Of a stretch of 35,144 nucleotides of DNA, positions 1 through 7,285 are shown piece after piece. Source of the DNA: an uncultured Eubacteriales bacterium (GTDB lineage Bacteria > Bacillota > Clostridia > Christensenellales > CAG-138); assembly GCA_900319345.1 (NCBI GenBank), contig ONNZ01000014.1, positions 1-35,144 on the forward strand, written 5' to 3'. Each line of letters begins with the position of its first letter. Within the stretch, counting starts at the first letter, position 1. The position numbers were made by a program, and so were the translations under genes. Under the pieces are notes generated by a model. That model searched no databases, was not told the DNA's origin, and was given only the letters and a program-made list of their open reading frames with translations.

Positions 1-1
1 G

Positions 2-76
2 CTGACGGACACCTGCCTGGACGGACAGGATTCTTTTGTCCGGCTTTTCGATATGCTGGGGATCCCGCATCCCTGA
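2..76 (+). CDS. C-terminal end of an unidentified gene (partial)
   Basis: An open frame enters from the left edge and ends at a TGA at 74-76, giving 24 residues ending in ...SFVRLFDMLGIPHP. The bias looks coding, and the amphipathic helix followed by a proline-rich tail resembles the end of a larger enzyme domain. Nothing before it is visible, so no function can be assigned. The stop overlaps the next ATG (76-78), which begins the istB-like scrap, so this end may also be the product of an insertion. Confidence 0.35.
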   Translation: MTDTCLDGQDSFVRLFDMLGIPHP

Positions 77-84
77 TGACCGAG

Positions 85-150
85 GTTCCAATTATGATAC
101 CCAAGGATGCAGCCGAACTGTTGTTTCAGGTGATTTCGGAGTGTTACGAA
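85..150 (+). pseudogene. remnant of an IS21-family istB helper ATPase
   Basis: About 22 codons read VPIMIPKDAAELLFQVISE and then CYE. The segment resembles the stretch of IstB/IS21-type ATPases that follows the Walker B region (family pattern ...P.DKDGAELLFQVISECYERR...). Family resemblance stops abruptly after the CYE, where IstB would continue with Arg-Arg-Ser, so only a roughly 65-bp internal scrap survives. No terminal inverted repeats or istA are visible. It lies directly upstream of a gene that has lost its 5' end, which fits an old insertion and decay. Recognition rests on memory of the family motif, not on an alignment. Confidence 0.45.
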
Positions 151-182
151 CCGCTTGCATTTTTCCTGTTCGGGACTATAAT

Positions 183-783
183 ATGCCTTGCATCAAACCA
201 ATGGAGGACAACCATAACGACCTTGCGGCCAAGGCGGCAGCCCCCGAAAACGCAGTTGGTACCGCTCCGGTGATCGCGAGGCAGGACGGCGAGCGCTTTG
301 AAGCGGTCATTGTCATGGAGGGCATGGAGGAAACCGTCAACTACGAGCACATTCGGAACGAGGCGCTCGGCTTTGAAATGGACTACGACTGCGAATCCTT
401 CTCTCGCAGCAGTGAAGGGGATCGCGAACGCTTCGTGTTGGCCTGGGACGATCCCGCGAAACCCGAATACTATCTTGAGCTGAGCTACAAACCCGGAGAG
501 TGCCGAATATGTCGCCGGTGCGATCAGTGAAGCGCTCTCTGCGGAGTATGAACTCTACCGGGATGATTCCTACATGCTTGAGCATGCGGGTCGCTGCATC
601 TACATCAGCACCGCCTCGGTCAAGGGCGGCGACTACTTGCCCGAGCATCTGCAGACGGTGTACGTCATCCCCGCGGGCGACGGCTGCATCGTTGCCACGG
701 AGCACTGCGCAATCGAGAGCGCCGAAGGCATCGGGAGACGTTTCACCTATATGATGCACACCCTCTCGCTCATCGAAAAATAA
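183..783 (+). pseudogene. 5'-truncated and frameshifted gene, probable secreted/lipoprotein of unknown function
   Basis: Two adjoining open frames make one protein. The first (roughly residues APENAV... to ...EYYLELSYK) runs to about position 490. The second continues one base later with NPESAEYVAGAISEAL... and ends at the TAA at 781-783. Joining them needs a +1 shift at the run around 489-495 (AAACCCGG). Both halves have the same coding character: acidic, with aromatic beta-strand patterns and no recognisable domain. The upstream sequence in the first frame (Asn- and Pro-rich, then non-coding-looking) has no signal peptide or ribosome binding site, so the native start has been replaced. The gene is therefore probably dead, although a single-base sequencing error could explain the shift alone. 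I do not recognise the family with certainty. Confidence 0.55.
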
Positions 784-864
784 TTGACACGCACCGAGCA
801 TCGAGCCTTTGAAAGCCTTACGCGGGATAAGCCCTGCAGCGATCCCTGCAACAGCGGCAAAAAG

Positions 865-907
865 GGCCGTTTCCACGTTCAAAAAGATCGTGAAAACAGC
901 CTTTTTT
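865..907 (+). terminator. probable intrinsic terminator
   Basis: Arms at 865-877 and 889-901 pair with two mismatches (GGC/GCC, GTTT/AAAC and CACG/CGTG blocks) around an 11-base loop and are followed by six T residues (902-907). It lies 80 bases after the frameshifted gene, where its terminator would be expected. Apart from this hairpin I see no gene between 784 and 1475, only repeats. Confidence 0.5.
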
Positions 908-1071
908 CAAACCAGTATTTCTCAGTCTGCCATCTCCGCAGTAAAATAAGCTATATAGATCGGCGGCCGAATTGACTGCCTTCAACTCTGATTCGTGTAT
1001 TCCAGGATTCCGGAATAACCCTATTTAGCATTTTGTAAATGCCATATCCCAAGCAAGCCCCTATAACACCA

Positions 1072-1119
1072 ATAGGCCGAGAGGTTTTTGTGTGAAATGT
1101 AAAAAAACCTCCCGGCTAT
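1072..1119. repeat. inverted repeat in intergenic DNA
   Basis: An arm around 1072-1089 (ATAGGCCGAGAGGTTTTT) pairs with 1101-1119 with a single bulge, leaving a loop of about 11 bases. There is no T-run beyond the stem on either strand, so it is not a clear terminator. It may be an end or stabilising hairpin of a decayed element. Confidence 0.45.
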
Positions 1120-1161
1120 TATTATGGGTATTCCTCTCGCTTGGATTTGGCCCTATACAAC

Positions 1162-1221
1162 ACCCATTCCAATGCCGCCGGTTTTATTCCATTATCGCCG
1201 CGATTACTACATTTTTACTAC
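1162..1221 (+). repeat. integration-type repeat, copy 1
   Basis: This segment begins ACCCATTCCAAT(A)GCCGCCG and ends in TACTACATTTTTACTAC at 1205-1221. The same arrangement occurs at 1622-1671, and a diverged form occurs at 10177-10199. TACTAC direct repeats separated by T-runs beside tRNA genes resemble arm-type integrase sites, but that role is inferred. Further shared words follow in this copy: CCCTATTT near 1285, TTTTCCGGAC near 1310 and CTCCTAAGCGGAA at 1365-1377. Confidence 0.5.
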
Positions 1222-1364
1222 AATCTTCCTGAAATCAGTCCGATGAAGGTCTTGAAAGAGGTGTTTCCTTGGAATCCCCAAAAGCCCTATTTTTCTAAGA
1301 AAATCGTACTTTTCCGGACGAACCACGTGGAATCGAGTCCATAAAATTTCCCTCCTTTTTCCCC

Positions 1365-1377
1365 CTCCTAAGCGGAA
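1365..1377 (+). repeat. 13-base match to a tRNA-Arg anticodon region
   Basis: CTCCTAAGCGGAA here is identical to 10311-10323, where it is part of a tRNA 3' half, and matches 1508-1520 inside the intact tRNA-Arg at 12 of 13 bases. It may be the relic core of an attachment site; chance cannot be excluded for a single 13-mer. Confidence 0.35.
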
Positions 1378-1475
1378 GACGTATCTTTCCAGAATGAGAC
1401 AGGCACCGGCAGCATTTGAATGAATAGAACCCCGTTATAATGCCGCCGGTCGCCTCCGACAATTGAATACCCTTT

Positions 1476-1552
1476 GCGCCATTAGCTCAGCAGGATAGAG
1501 CGTGCGCCTCCTAAGCGCAAGGCCACTGGTTCGAATCCAGTATGGCGCGCCA
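1476..1552 (+). tRNA. tRNA-Arg (anticodon CCT)
   Basis: A complete 77-base cloverleaf is present. The acceptor stem is GCGCCAT/ATGGCGC; the D stem GCTC/GAGC has a nine-base loop. The anticodon stem TGCGC/GCGCA carries the loop CTCCTAA, giving anticodon CCT, which reads AGG. The variable loop has five bases, and the T stem ACTGG/CCAGT has loop TTCGAAT. The discriminator is G and the CCA end is encoded. The gene is followed at once by its own terminator. It lies between two copies of the TACTAC repeat, so it is a plausible integration target. Confidence 0.97.
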
Positions 1553-1553
1553 G

Positions 1554-1590
1554 AAGCCCATTGAGAAGTGATTCTCGATGGGCTTTTTTT
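1554..1590 (+). terminator. intrinsic terminator of tRNA-Arg
   Basis: The arms AAGCCCATTGAGAA (1554-1567) and TTCTCGATGGGCTT (1572-1585) pair over 14 bases with one G-T wobble, have a four-base loop and are followed by a T-run to 1590. Confidence 0.9.
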
Positions 1591-1621
1591 GTGCTGTTTA
1601 CGGCGACATTGGAAAGGATAA

Positions 1622-1671
1622 ACCCATTCCAATAGCGCCGCCATTACCCCCATTTACTACATTTTTACTAC
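1622..1671 (+). repeat. integration-type repeat, copy 2
   Basis: This is a shortened copy of 1162-1221: it opens with ACCCATTCCAAT, has a GCGCCG block, and ends in an identical TACTACATTTTTACTAC at 1655-1671. A further 17-mer, TACTTATTGGCATTTTG at 1738-1754, recurs exactly at 10223-10239, so the repeat module extends to at least 1754. No gene is seen between 1591 and 1862. Confidence 0.5.
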
Positions 1672-1786
1672 ACTTGCTCCTCAAACGGAATCAAATAGAA
1701 AAGATTACCATGAAAATCGTGGTTCAGGAAAGCATTGTACTTATTGGCATTTTGCCACGTTTTTCGGCCTTACTCTGGTTAGTAAT

Positions 1787-1816
1787 AGGCAGCCCGTTTA
1801 GAGCTGCCTTGTTTTT
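1787..1816 (+). terminator. orphan intrinsic terminator
   Basis: AGGCAGC (1787-1793) pairs with GCTGCCT (1803-1809), followed by TGTTTTT. It is oriented for the plus strand, yet no plus-strand gene precedes it, so it is probably left over from a lost gene. It may still help to insulate the converging cysteine desulfidase gene. Confidence 0.5.
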
Positions 1817-1862
1817 ATAGTTGCTGTTTTTGCTTCTTAATGGAGTGGATATATGCTTAATG

Positions 1863-3140
1863 TCATCCTTTCGCATTGATTATGTCCACGATGGAATCAT
1901 CTATGGCGTCGCGAGTGACCTGAGTTATTTTTTCCACGTTCTTTAAGGTAATGCCGAGGTCATCATCGATAATACCATCATCGCTTCCAGCAGAGGAGAG
2001 CATAATGGCCAGATCCGAAGCATGGAATGCCTCCGCTGTTGCAACCCCCATCTTTAAAGCACATGTTCCCTTGGCACCGTCACAAATCATACCCGTCAGT
2101 GCGGCGAGGATGTTCTTGATACAGTCCTTCATTGCCTGAATGGAACCACCACGCAACCAGGTAATGGCGCATCCTGCACCTGCACTGGCCGCCACGCCGC
2201 AGAGGCACATGCTGGAAATACGTCCGATGTACTGCTTCACATAATAGGTGACGAGATGGCTGATCGCCAGCGCTCGGGCTGTTTTTTCATCATCCACCCC
2301 AAGATGCTCAGTTAGCACTGCTACAGGCAATATGGCTGTAATCCCCTGGTTCCCGCTGCCTACAGTGCTCATGGCAGGCAAGGAGCTGCCGCCCATGCGG
2401 GCGTCGGCGGCCGCGCTCACCAGCATCCTTGCCTTCAGGTCCGGAAGCAGATTCGTTTTTTCCCCGAAAACCGTTTTGAGGCTTTTTCCAATGTTAAGAC
2501 AATAATCGTGCGACAGCCCGTCTTCGGCGAGTGCCATGTTTACGCTGATTCCATCCAGGAGGAAACGAATTTGTTCAAAAGGAACGGTTTCGGCAAACGA
2601 TGTGATGGATTCAATACTCAGACAATCCAGAGATCGTGTCGTAGCGTCGACTGACGCTTCTTTTTGCTCATATATGGTCTTGCCGTTCAAGACAACGCGA
2701 ACAATATTGGAATGCGTGTTCATGACTGTACGACATTCGCCGGAATCAGCGGAAATGATCCCTTCAACATACACGCCGCGTTTGGAAGGGTCGCAGGCTA
2801 CGGAGACATCATGGCTCTGCAGAAGTCGACGCGCTTTTTCTATATCATTCGGCGATACGCCCAAGAAGACAGCGAGACCTAAAGAAGGATCACCGTAAAC
2901 GGCTCCGAGAGCGGCGCCGAACACATTCCCCTTTTCGCCGCTGTTCGGTATTCCCACGCTGTATCCGTTTTTGAAGATCCCGGGGGAAACGATTACCCGG
3001 ACCGATTGGATTTCAGCCTTTTCTCCAAGGACCTCACGGCACTTTGCTACGGCCAAACCTACGGCGACAGGAGCAGTACAGCCCACCGCTGGGCTGACTT
3101 CTTTCTGTAGCAGGGTAACGATAGCATCCTGTTTCAACAT
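1863..3140 (-). CDS. cyuA: L-cysteine desulfidase family protein (CyuA/UPF0597)
   Basis: The 425-residue protein matches the CyuA/YhaM family, whose members degrade L-cysteine to sulfide, ammonia and pyruvate using an oxygen-sensitive Fe-S cluster; some relatives act on other amino acids. Visible features are the N-terminal SPAVGCTAP motif with Cys21, a Gly/Ser-rich GGSSLPAMSTVGSGNQG block at about 250-266, and cysteines 312, 314, 324, 353 and 360 that would supply cluster ligands. Length is normal and no signal peptide is present, so the protein is cytoplasmic. The start has GGGAGG 12 bases upstream on the minus strand. It is transcribed away from the TRAP operon from an overlapping promoter that shares an operator. 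With the neighbouring RidA and dipeptidase genes this suggests cysteine or cysteinyl-peptide catabolism. The family is secure; the substrate is inferred. Confidence 0.85.
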   Translation of the reverse strand: MLKQDAIVTLLQKEVSPAVGCTAPVAVGLAVAKCREVLGEKAEIQSVRVIVSPGIFKNGYSVGIPNSGEKGNVFGAALGAVYGDPSLGLAVFLGVSPNDIEKARRLLQSHDVSVACDPSKRGVYVEGIISADSGECRTVMNTHSNIVRVVLNGKTIYEQKEASVDATTRSLDCLSIESITSFAETVPFEQIRFLLDGISVNMALAEDGLSHDYCLNIGKSLKTVFGEKTNLLPDLKARMLVSAAADARMGGSSLPAMSTVGSGNQGITAILPVAVLTEHLGVDDEKTARALAISHLVTYYVKQYIGRISSMCLCGVAASAGAGCAITWLRGGSIQAMKDCIKNILAALTGMICDGAKGTCALKMGVATAEAFHASDLAIMLSSAGSDDGIIDDDLGITLKNVEKITQVTRDAIDDSIVDIINAKG

Positions 3141-3189
3141 TTTTTCTCATGTCCTCCCATAATAAACCTTATTCGGAAAAAATTAATTG

Positions 3190-3218
3190 TTGACGAATGA
3201 ATAGTAACGGTCTATAAT
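3190..3218 (+). promoter_or_regulatory. promoter of the TRAP/dipeptidase operon
   Basis: TTGACG (3190-3195), a 17-base spacer and TATAAT (3213-3218) form a near-consensus vegetative promoter. The transcript would start near 3225, about 100 bases before the solute-binding protein gene. Confidence 0.8.
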
Positions 3219-3221
3219 AAC

Positions 3222-3250
3222 ATTATAATTGTAGGACAATTAAACAGCAA
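3222..3250 (-). promoter_or_regulatory. promoter of the cysteine desulfidase gene
   Basis: On the minus strand, TTGCTG (3250-3245), a 17-base spacer and TATAAT (3227-3222) form a good vegetative promoter. It overlaps the initiation region of the opposing promoter, so the two probably cannot be occupied at the same time. Confidence 0.7.
3227..3241. promoter_or_regulatory. operator of FadR/GntR type
   Basis: The perfect palindrome AATTGT-AGG-ACAATT contains TTGTAGGACAA, which fits the FadR-subfamily consensus TnGTnnnACnA. It covers the start region of the plus promoter and lies in the -35/-10 spacer of the minus promoter, so one bound dimer would block both. The nearby FCD-type GntR regulator (7770-8468) is the obvious candidate ligand; the pairing is inferred. 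Confidence 0.7.
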
Positions 3251-3322
3251 GAGGGTAATTCGAAAATCTTCAAACTTTTTTCTTGTTTTCACTGTAAATT
3301 GAATACTCAAGGAGGTAGCAAA

Positions 3323-4318
3323 ATGAAAACCACAAAAGTCGTCGTTTCCCTTCTACTGACTGTCATTCTTGTTCTTTCGCTGGTTGCCTGCTCCAAGCCA
3401 GCAGCTGAAGCTCCGAAAGCCGATGCTCCCGCTGCATCGAATGCAGACGGCGGAATCCCGAAGAGACTTGTCCTGTCATCCGGTCCATCCGGCGGCAACT
3501 GGTATTCCATGGGTGCGGTATTCGCCGAAGTGCTTACCAATGCTGGCACTCAGTGCTCCTCCGAAGCCGGCGGTGGTACACAGAACATCATTGCCGTTGG
3601 TGAAAAGCAGTCCGACATTGCATTCTGCAATCTTTTTGCCATGCTGGATGCTTATGAGGCGAAAGAACCATACACCCGGGAGTATAAGGATGTTATTACG
3701 CTTATGTCTCTCGAGACCAACCTTATGTATCTTATCGTGCCTGCTGACTCCGCGATCGCTGGTGTGAAAGATCTGAAAGGAAAAACCGTGGCTGTTTCCT
3801 CCGTGGGTTCCACAGCATACACGATGGCAATGGACGTGCTCAAGTGCGCCGGCCTGGATCCGGAAAAGGATCTGACAATCAAAGCTGCGAGCATGTCTGA
3901 AGACGCCGACCTGATGAAAGACCGGCTTGCCGATGCCTTCCTGATCATGACCGGCGTATCCAATGCCACACTGATGGACCTCGCCCAGAGCATTGATGTG
4001 AAGTTCGTCGATCTCGAAGAGGATGTTCGCAAGGCCATGGCTGATCTGAATCCAGGCTACTTCGATTTCCAGCATCCGGCCGGCACCTATAAGGGTGAGG
4101 ACAAAGGATTTATCACTTCCTGCTCCAAAGGTGCTTTGATCTGCAGTGCGGACATGAGTGAGGAGGAAGCTTACTGGATCACGAAGACTCTGGTCGAGCA
4201 TTTTGACGACATCAAGACTACCTGCGCATGGCTCAGCGCAGTAACGCCCGAGACCATGCAGGATGTCGGAAGTCTGACGATGCATCCCGGCGCGAAGAAG
4301 TACTTTGACGGAAAATAA
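3323..4318 (+). CDS. TAXI-family TRAP transporter solute-binding lipoprotein
   Basis: The 331-residue protein is the extracytoplasmic receptor of a TRAP transporter. ATG 3323 is chosen because AAGGAGG lies eight bases upstream and a classic lipoprotein signal follows: basic N-terminus, hydrophobic core and lipobox LVAC with Cys23. The mature protein has an Ala/Pro linker, then LSSGPSGGNWYSMGA and GGGTQNIIAV segments typical of the TAXI receptor family, and a second-lobe VKDLKGKTVAVSSVGS block. In a Gram-positive cell it would be anchored outside the membrane. TAXI receptors often bind glutamate, other amino acids or dicarboxylates; the ligand here is unknown. It is first in an operon with the permease, dipeptidase and RidA genes, and an inverted repeat separates it from the permease. 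Confidence 0.9.
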   Translation: MKTTKVVVSLLLTVILVLSLVACSKPAAEAPKADAPAASNADGGIPKRLVLSSGPSGGNWYSMGAVFAEVLTNAGTQCSSEAGGGTQNIIAVGEKQSDIAFCNLFAMLDAYEAKEPYTREYKDVITLMSLETNLMYLIVPADSAIAGVKDLKGKTVAVSSVGSTAYTMAMDVLKCAGLDPEKDLTIKAASMSEDADLMKDRLADAFLIMTGVSNATLMDLAQSIDVKFVDLEEDVRKAMADLNPGYFDFQHPAGTYKGEDKGFITSCSKGALICSADMSEEEAYWITKTLVEHFDDIKTTCAWLSAVTPETMQDVGSLTMHPGAKKYFDGK

Positions 4319-4338
4319 ATAATTTATTGGCTGGCCCC

Positions 4339-4370
4339 TGCGCCCGAATCATTGACATGATTTGGGCGCA
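4339..4370 (+). promoter_or_regulatory. intercistronic hairpin between receptor and permease
   Basis: TGCGCCCGAATCAT (4339-4352) pairs with ATGATTTGGGCGCA (4357-4370) around a four-base loop, with one G-T pair. No T-run follows. Such stems between an abundant binding protein and its permease usually protect the upstream mRNA or attenuate readthrough, so a differential-expression role is likely. Confidence 0.7.
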
Positions 4371-4397
4371 ATCCTTATTCGATCAGGAGACCGACAC

Positions 4398-6263
4398 ATG
4401 GCAAAAGCGCTGAAGAAATATGTATATTATGTTGGGTTGGCGTTATCGCTGTATCAGCTGGCGATTGGCCTTTTTGGAACGCCGCAGTCCCTAGTTCACC
4501 GTCCCCTGGTCGCTGGCATCCTGCTGTCTTTCCTCTTCATTAATCTAGATGTGAGAGGGAAAAAGGGGAACGACCCGAGATGGTATGATATCATTCTGGC
4601 GTTCCTGTCGCTTGCCTGCGGCGCATATGCCATATTCTGCAGCAAAGGGTTCGTGACCAGGTATCTGTATCTGACCCCGGTGAAGCCTTCCGAATATGTG
4701 TACGGGATCATCTTCCTTTTGCTGGTCCTGGAAGCCGGGCGGCGGGCGCTTGGATGGGTCATGACGACCCTGTGCGGGGTCATGATCATATATACGCTCT
4801 GGGGGCACCTGCTGCCCGCAGCGTTGTATCATCGGAAGTTCTCGCTGGGGAACCTTATAGAGCAGCTGACCATGACGACGGAGGGATGCTTCGGCTCTCC
4901 GACACATTCTGCGGTGACAGTCGTGTTCATGTTCGTCCTGTTCGGATGCTGTTTGAATGCCACCAAGACAGGGGAGCTGTTCATGGACTTGTCCCTGAGC
5001 CTTACGGGACGGTTCAGCGGGGCAACCGCCAAGACAGCTGTCGTATCGAGCGGTCTCATGGGTATGATTGAGGGAAGCTCCATCTCCAACGTGGTGACCA
5101 CGGGGACCTTTACGATCCCGGCCATGAAAAAGGCAGGATTCCCCGCGATATTCGCCGGCGCGGTTGAGACGGTCGCTTCATGCGGGGGGCAGATAATGCC
5201 GCCAGTCATGGGCGCGGCGGCGTTCATTATGGCCGACTATACGGGAATACCGTACAGTTCCATCATCAAGTATGCCATCATACCAGCACTGTTGTACTAT
5301 GTCTGTACCATGCTGCAGGTCCATTTCCGTTCCAAGAAGTTGGGGATGAAGGGGATACCGAAGGACGAGATACCCCGGATATGGACCGTTGTCAAAACAA
5401 AGGGTGTGTTCATCCTACCTGTGGTCCTGATCATATACATGCTGATGAATGGCTATACGCCCATGCGTGCCGGATTTGTGGCGATACTGGTCAATCTTGC
5501 CCTGGCGCTGGTCTTCACGAGGGACAGGAAGGGCGTTCTCAAGAGTCTTGTACGTGAATTCTCGAATTCGTCCGGGCAGATGACAACGATCATAGCAGCC
5601 GTGCTGAACGCTGGCATCATTATTGGGACCCTGTTCATGACTGGTCTCGGAATGAGGCTGAGCTCGTTTATCGTGAAATTGGCTGGGGGACAGCTGTTCA
5701 TCGGATTGCTGTTTGCCATGTTGGTGGCCATCTTGCTCGGTATGGGCATGCCCACTTCCGGCGCATATATCGTGATGGCGACTTTGGTTGCGCCCGGCCT
5801 CGTGAAGCTGGGACTGTCCGTAGTCCAGGCGCATATGTTCGTCCTGTACTTCGCCTGCATGTCGATGCTGACCCCGCCGGTAGCTATCGCGGCGTATGCC
5901 GCAGCAAGCATAGCCGATGCACCTCCGTCCAAGGTCGGATTCCAGGCGTGGAGACTGGCCTTGGCGGCGTTTATCGTTCCGTTCATGTTCGCATACGGGC
6001 CAGATCTGCTTATGCTGAACGGCTTCCTGGCTTCTGTTTGGCCGTTCATCACTGCACTGGCGGGCTGCTTCTCCCTTGCTGTGGGACTCGAAGGATTCAT
6101 GCTTCATGACGCGATGATAGTCGAGCGGGTCCTCGCGATAGGCGCGGCATTCTGCCTCATCAACACATCCATTGTCACGGATATCATCGGCTGTGCGCTA
6201 ATTTGCGTCATCGTCGTCATCCAGCTGGCAAGCCGAAAAAAACAGTTGCTTGAAAGGAGCTAA
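4398..6263 (+). CDS. TRAP transporter permease, fused small and large subunits (4TM/12TM type)
   Basis: The 621-residue integral membrane protein fuses the DctQ-like N-terminal helices (roughly residues 10-160) to a DctM-like transport domain. Family signatures include a GSSISNVVTTGTFTIPAMK segment, a SCGGQIMPPVMGAAAF hairpin, LLGMGMPTSGAYIV and MLTPPVAIAAYAAASIA. It should import an organic acid or amino acid with sodium, using the receptor encoded upstream; TAXI systems characteristically use such fused permeases. ATG 4398 is preferred over an earlier TTG (4362) because AGGAGA lies seven bases before it. It ends two bases before the dipeptidase gene, so co-translation is likely. The ligand is unknown. 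Confidence 0.9.
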   Translation: MAKALKKYVYYVGLALSLYQLAIGLFGTPQSLVHRPLVAGILLSFLFINLDVRGKKGNDPRWYDIILAFLSLACGAYAIFCSKGFVTRYLYLTPVKPSEYVYGIIFLLLVLEAGRRALGWVMTTLCGVMIIYTLWGHLLPAALYHRKFSLGNLIEQLTMTTEGCFGSPTHSAVTVVFMFVLFGCCLNATKTGELFMDLSLSLTGRFSGATAKTAVVSSGLMGMIEGSSISNVVTTGTFTIPAMKKAGFPAIFAGAVETVASCGGQIMPPVMGAAAFIMADYTGIPYSSIIKYAIIPALLYYVCTMLQVHFRSKKLGMKGIPKDEIPRIWTVVKTKGVFILPVVLIIYMLMNGYTPMRAGFVAILVNLALALVFTRDRKGVLKSLVREFSNSSGQMTTIIAAVLNAGIIIGTLFMTGLGMRLSSFIVKLAGGQLFIGLLFAMLVAILLGMGMPTSGAYIVMATLVAPGLVKLGLSVVQAHMFVLYFACMSMLTPPVAIAAYAAASIADAPPSKVGFQAWRLALAAFIVPFMFAYGPDLLMLNGFLASVWPFITALAGCFSLAVGLEGFMLHDAMIVERVLAIGAAFCLINTSIVTDIIGCALICVIVVIQLASRKKQLLERS

Positions 6264-6265
6264 AA

Positions 6266-7285
6266 ATGACTGGAAAAGAATTGATAGAATCCTCACTCTG
6301 CCTGGATTGCCTGTACCATACTTTTTTCAAGGATCCGCCTCCCGAGAAGAAATCGCTGATTGACTGTTTTCTGGACGGCGGGCTCAACGTGGTCAGCGTT
6401 TCTGTCGTCATTGACGAAAACAAGCCGGCCACACTTCCTGAGTTTCTTCAGGAAGTGTACTTGTTCTATGTTCTCAGAGATGCATTTCCCGAGAAGGTCA
6501 TGATCATCGAAAAAGCTGAGGACATCGATACCGCCCGAAGGGAAGGAAAGCTTGGTATCATCCTAAGCACACAGGGTGCCGCATGCCTCGAGGCCGACCT
6601 CAGGTATGTGACCATCCTTCATAAACTCGGCGCGAGGATCTTGCAGATCACGTATAACGGAAAGAACAACATCGGATGCGGTTCGCAGGAACCTGTAGAT
6701 ACCGGTCTTACCCGCTTCGGTCAGCAGGTAATCTTTGAAATGAACCGCCTCGGCATGGTGGTGGACCTGTCCCATGTCGGATACAGGACCACCCTTGAAA
6801 CCATTGAACTTTCAAAAGATCCCTGTATTTTCTCCCATTCCGGCGTAAAACATTTCAACCCCAACGTGCGGAACCTGACGGATGAGCAGATCAAGAAGGT
6901 TGCCGCAAAGGGTGGAATGATTGGTCTTTGCCCACATTCGATCATGAACTGGACGGAAAAGGGTGTCTGGCCCAACGTGGATCAGTACGTGGATCAGATT
7001 GTCTATGTCATGGAACTGGCAGGAGAAGATGCGGCAGGCATCGGGACAGACCGCTGGATGGTTCCCACCATGGAATTCTCTATGAGGCGGAATGCGTTTG
7101 AGAGGACGAACCCCGGGTTTTTCGGCGGGTTTGACATTACGCAGAAACATGTCAAGGGCTTCCAGTATTATGATGAGTGGTCCAGCCTGGGTGACGCACT
7201 GCTACGTCGCGGATTGACCGACGCCCAGTGCAAGAAGGTTTTGGGCGAAAATTTCAAGCGCGTTTTCACGCAGGTTTGGAAATGA
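6266..7285 (+). CDS. M19 (renal dipeptidase)-family protein with altered metal site
   Basis: The 339-residue TIM-barrel protein follows the membrane-dipeptidase family in its second half: GMVVDLSHVG (His170), FSHSGVK (His191), AAKGGMIGL and GIGTDRW (Asp262), all at expected places. The N-terminal metal motif (Asp-x-His-x-Asp) is missing; the equivalent region reads LCLDCLYHTFF. The bridging glutamate that usually lies in an (I/V)EG motif is Gln103 in LSTQGA. Either the site binds one metal or the protein acts on an unusual substrate. There is no signal peptide, so it is cytoplasmic and would process something the TRAP system imports. It starts with a ribosome binding site inside the permease 3' end, and its stop overlaps the RidA start. 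Confidence 0.8.
   Translation: MTGKELIESSLCLDCLYHTFFKDPPPEKKSLIDCFLDGGLNVVSVSVVIDENKPATLPEFLQEVYLFYVLRDAFPEKVMIIEKAEDIDTARREGKLGIILSTQGAACLEADLRYVTILHKLGARILQITYNGKNNIGCGSQEPVDTGLTRFGQQVIFEMNRLGMVVDLSHVGYRTTLETIELSKDPCIFSHSGVKHFNPNVRNLTDEQIKKVAAKGGMIGLCPHSIMNWTEKGVWPNVDQYVDQIVYVMELAGEDAAGIGTDRWMVPTMEFSMRRNAFERTNPGFFGGFDITQKHVKGFQYYDEWSSLGDALLRRGLTDAQCKKVLGENFKRVFTQVWK

Noticed and set aside
337-882. Minus-strand 181-codon ORF on the left edge
   Set aside because: Mostly antisense to the frameshifted gene, which has the better coding pattern; the remaining N-terminal part covers a terminator.
1435-1653. Minus-strand ORF over tRNA-Arg (WIRTSGLALRR-type peptide)
   Set aside because: This peptide pattern is the standard false translation of a tRNA gene read backwards.
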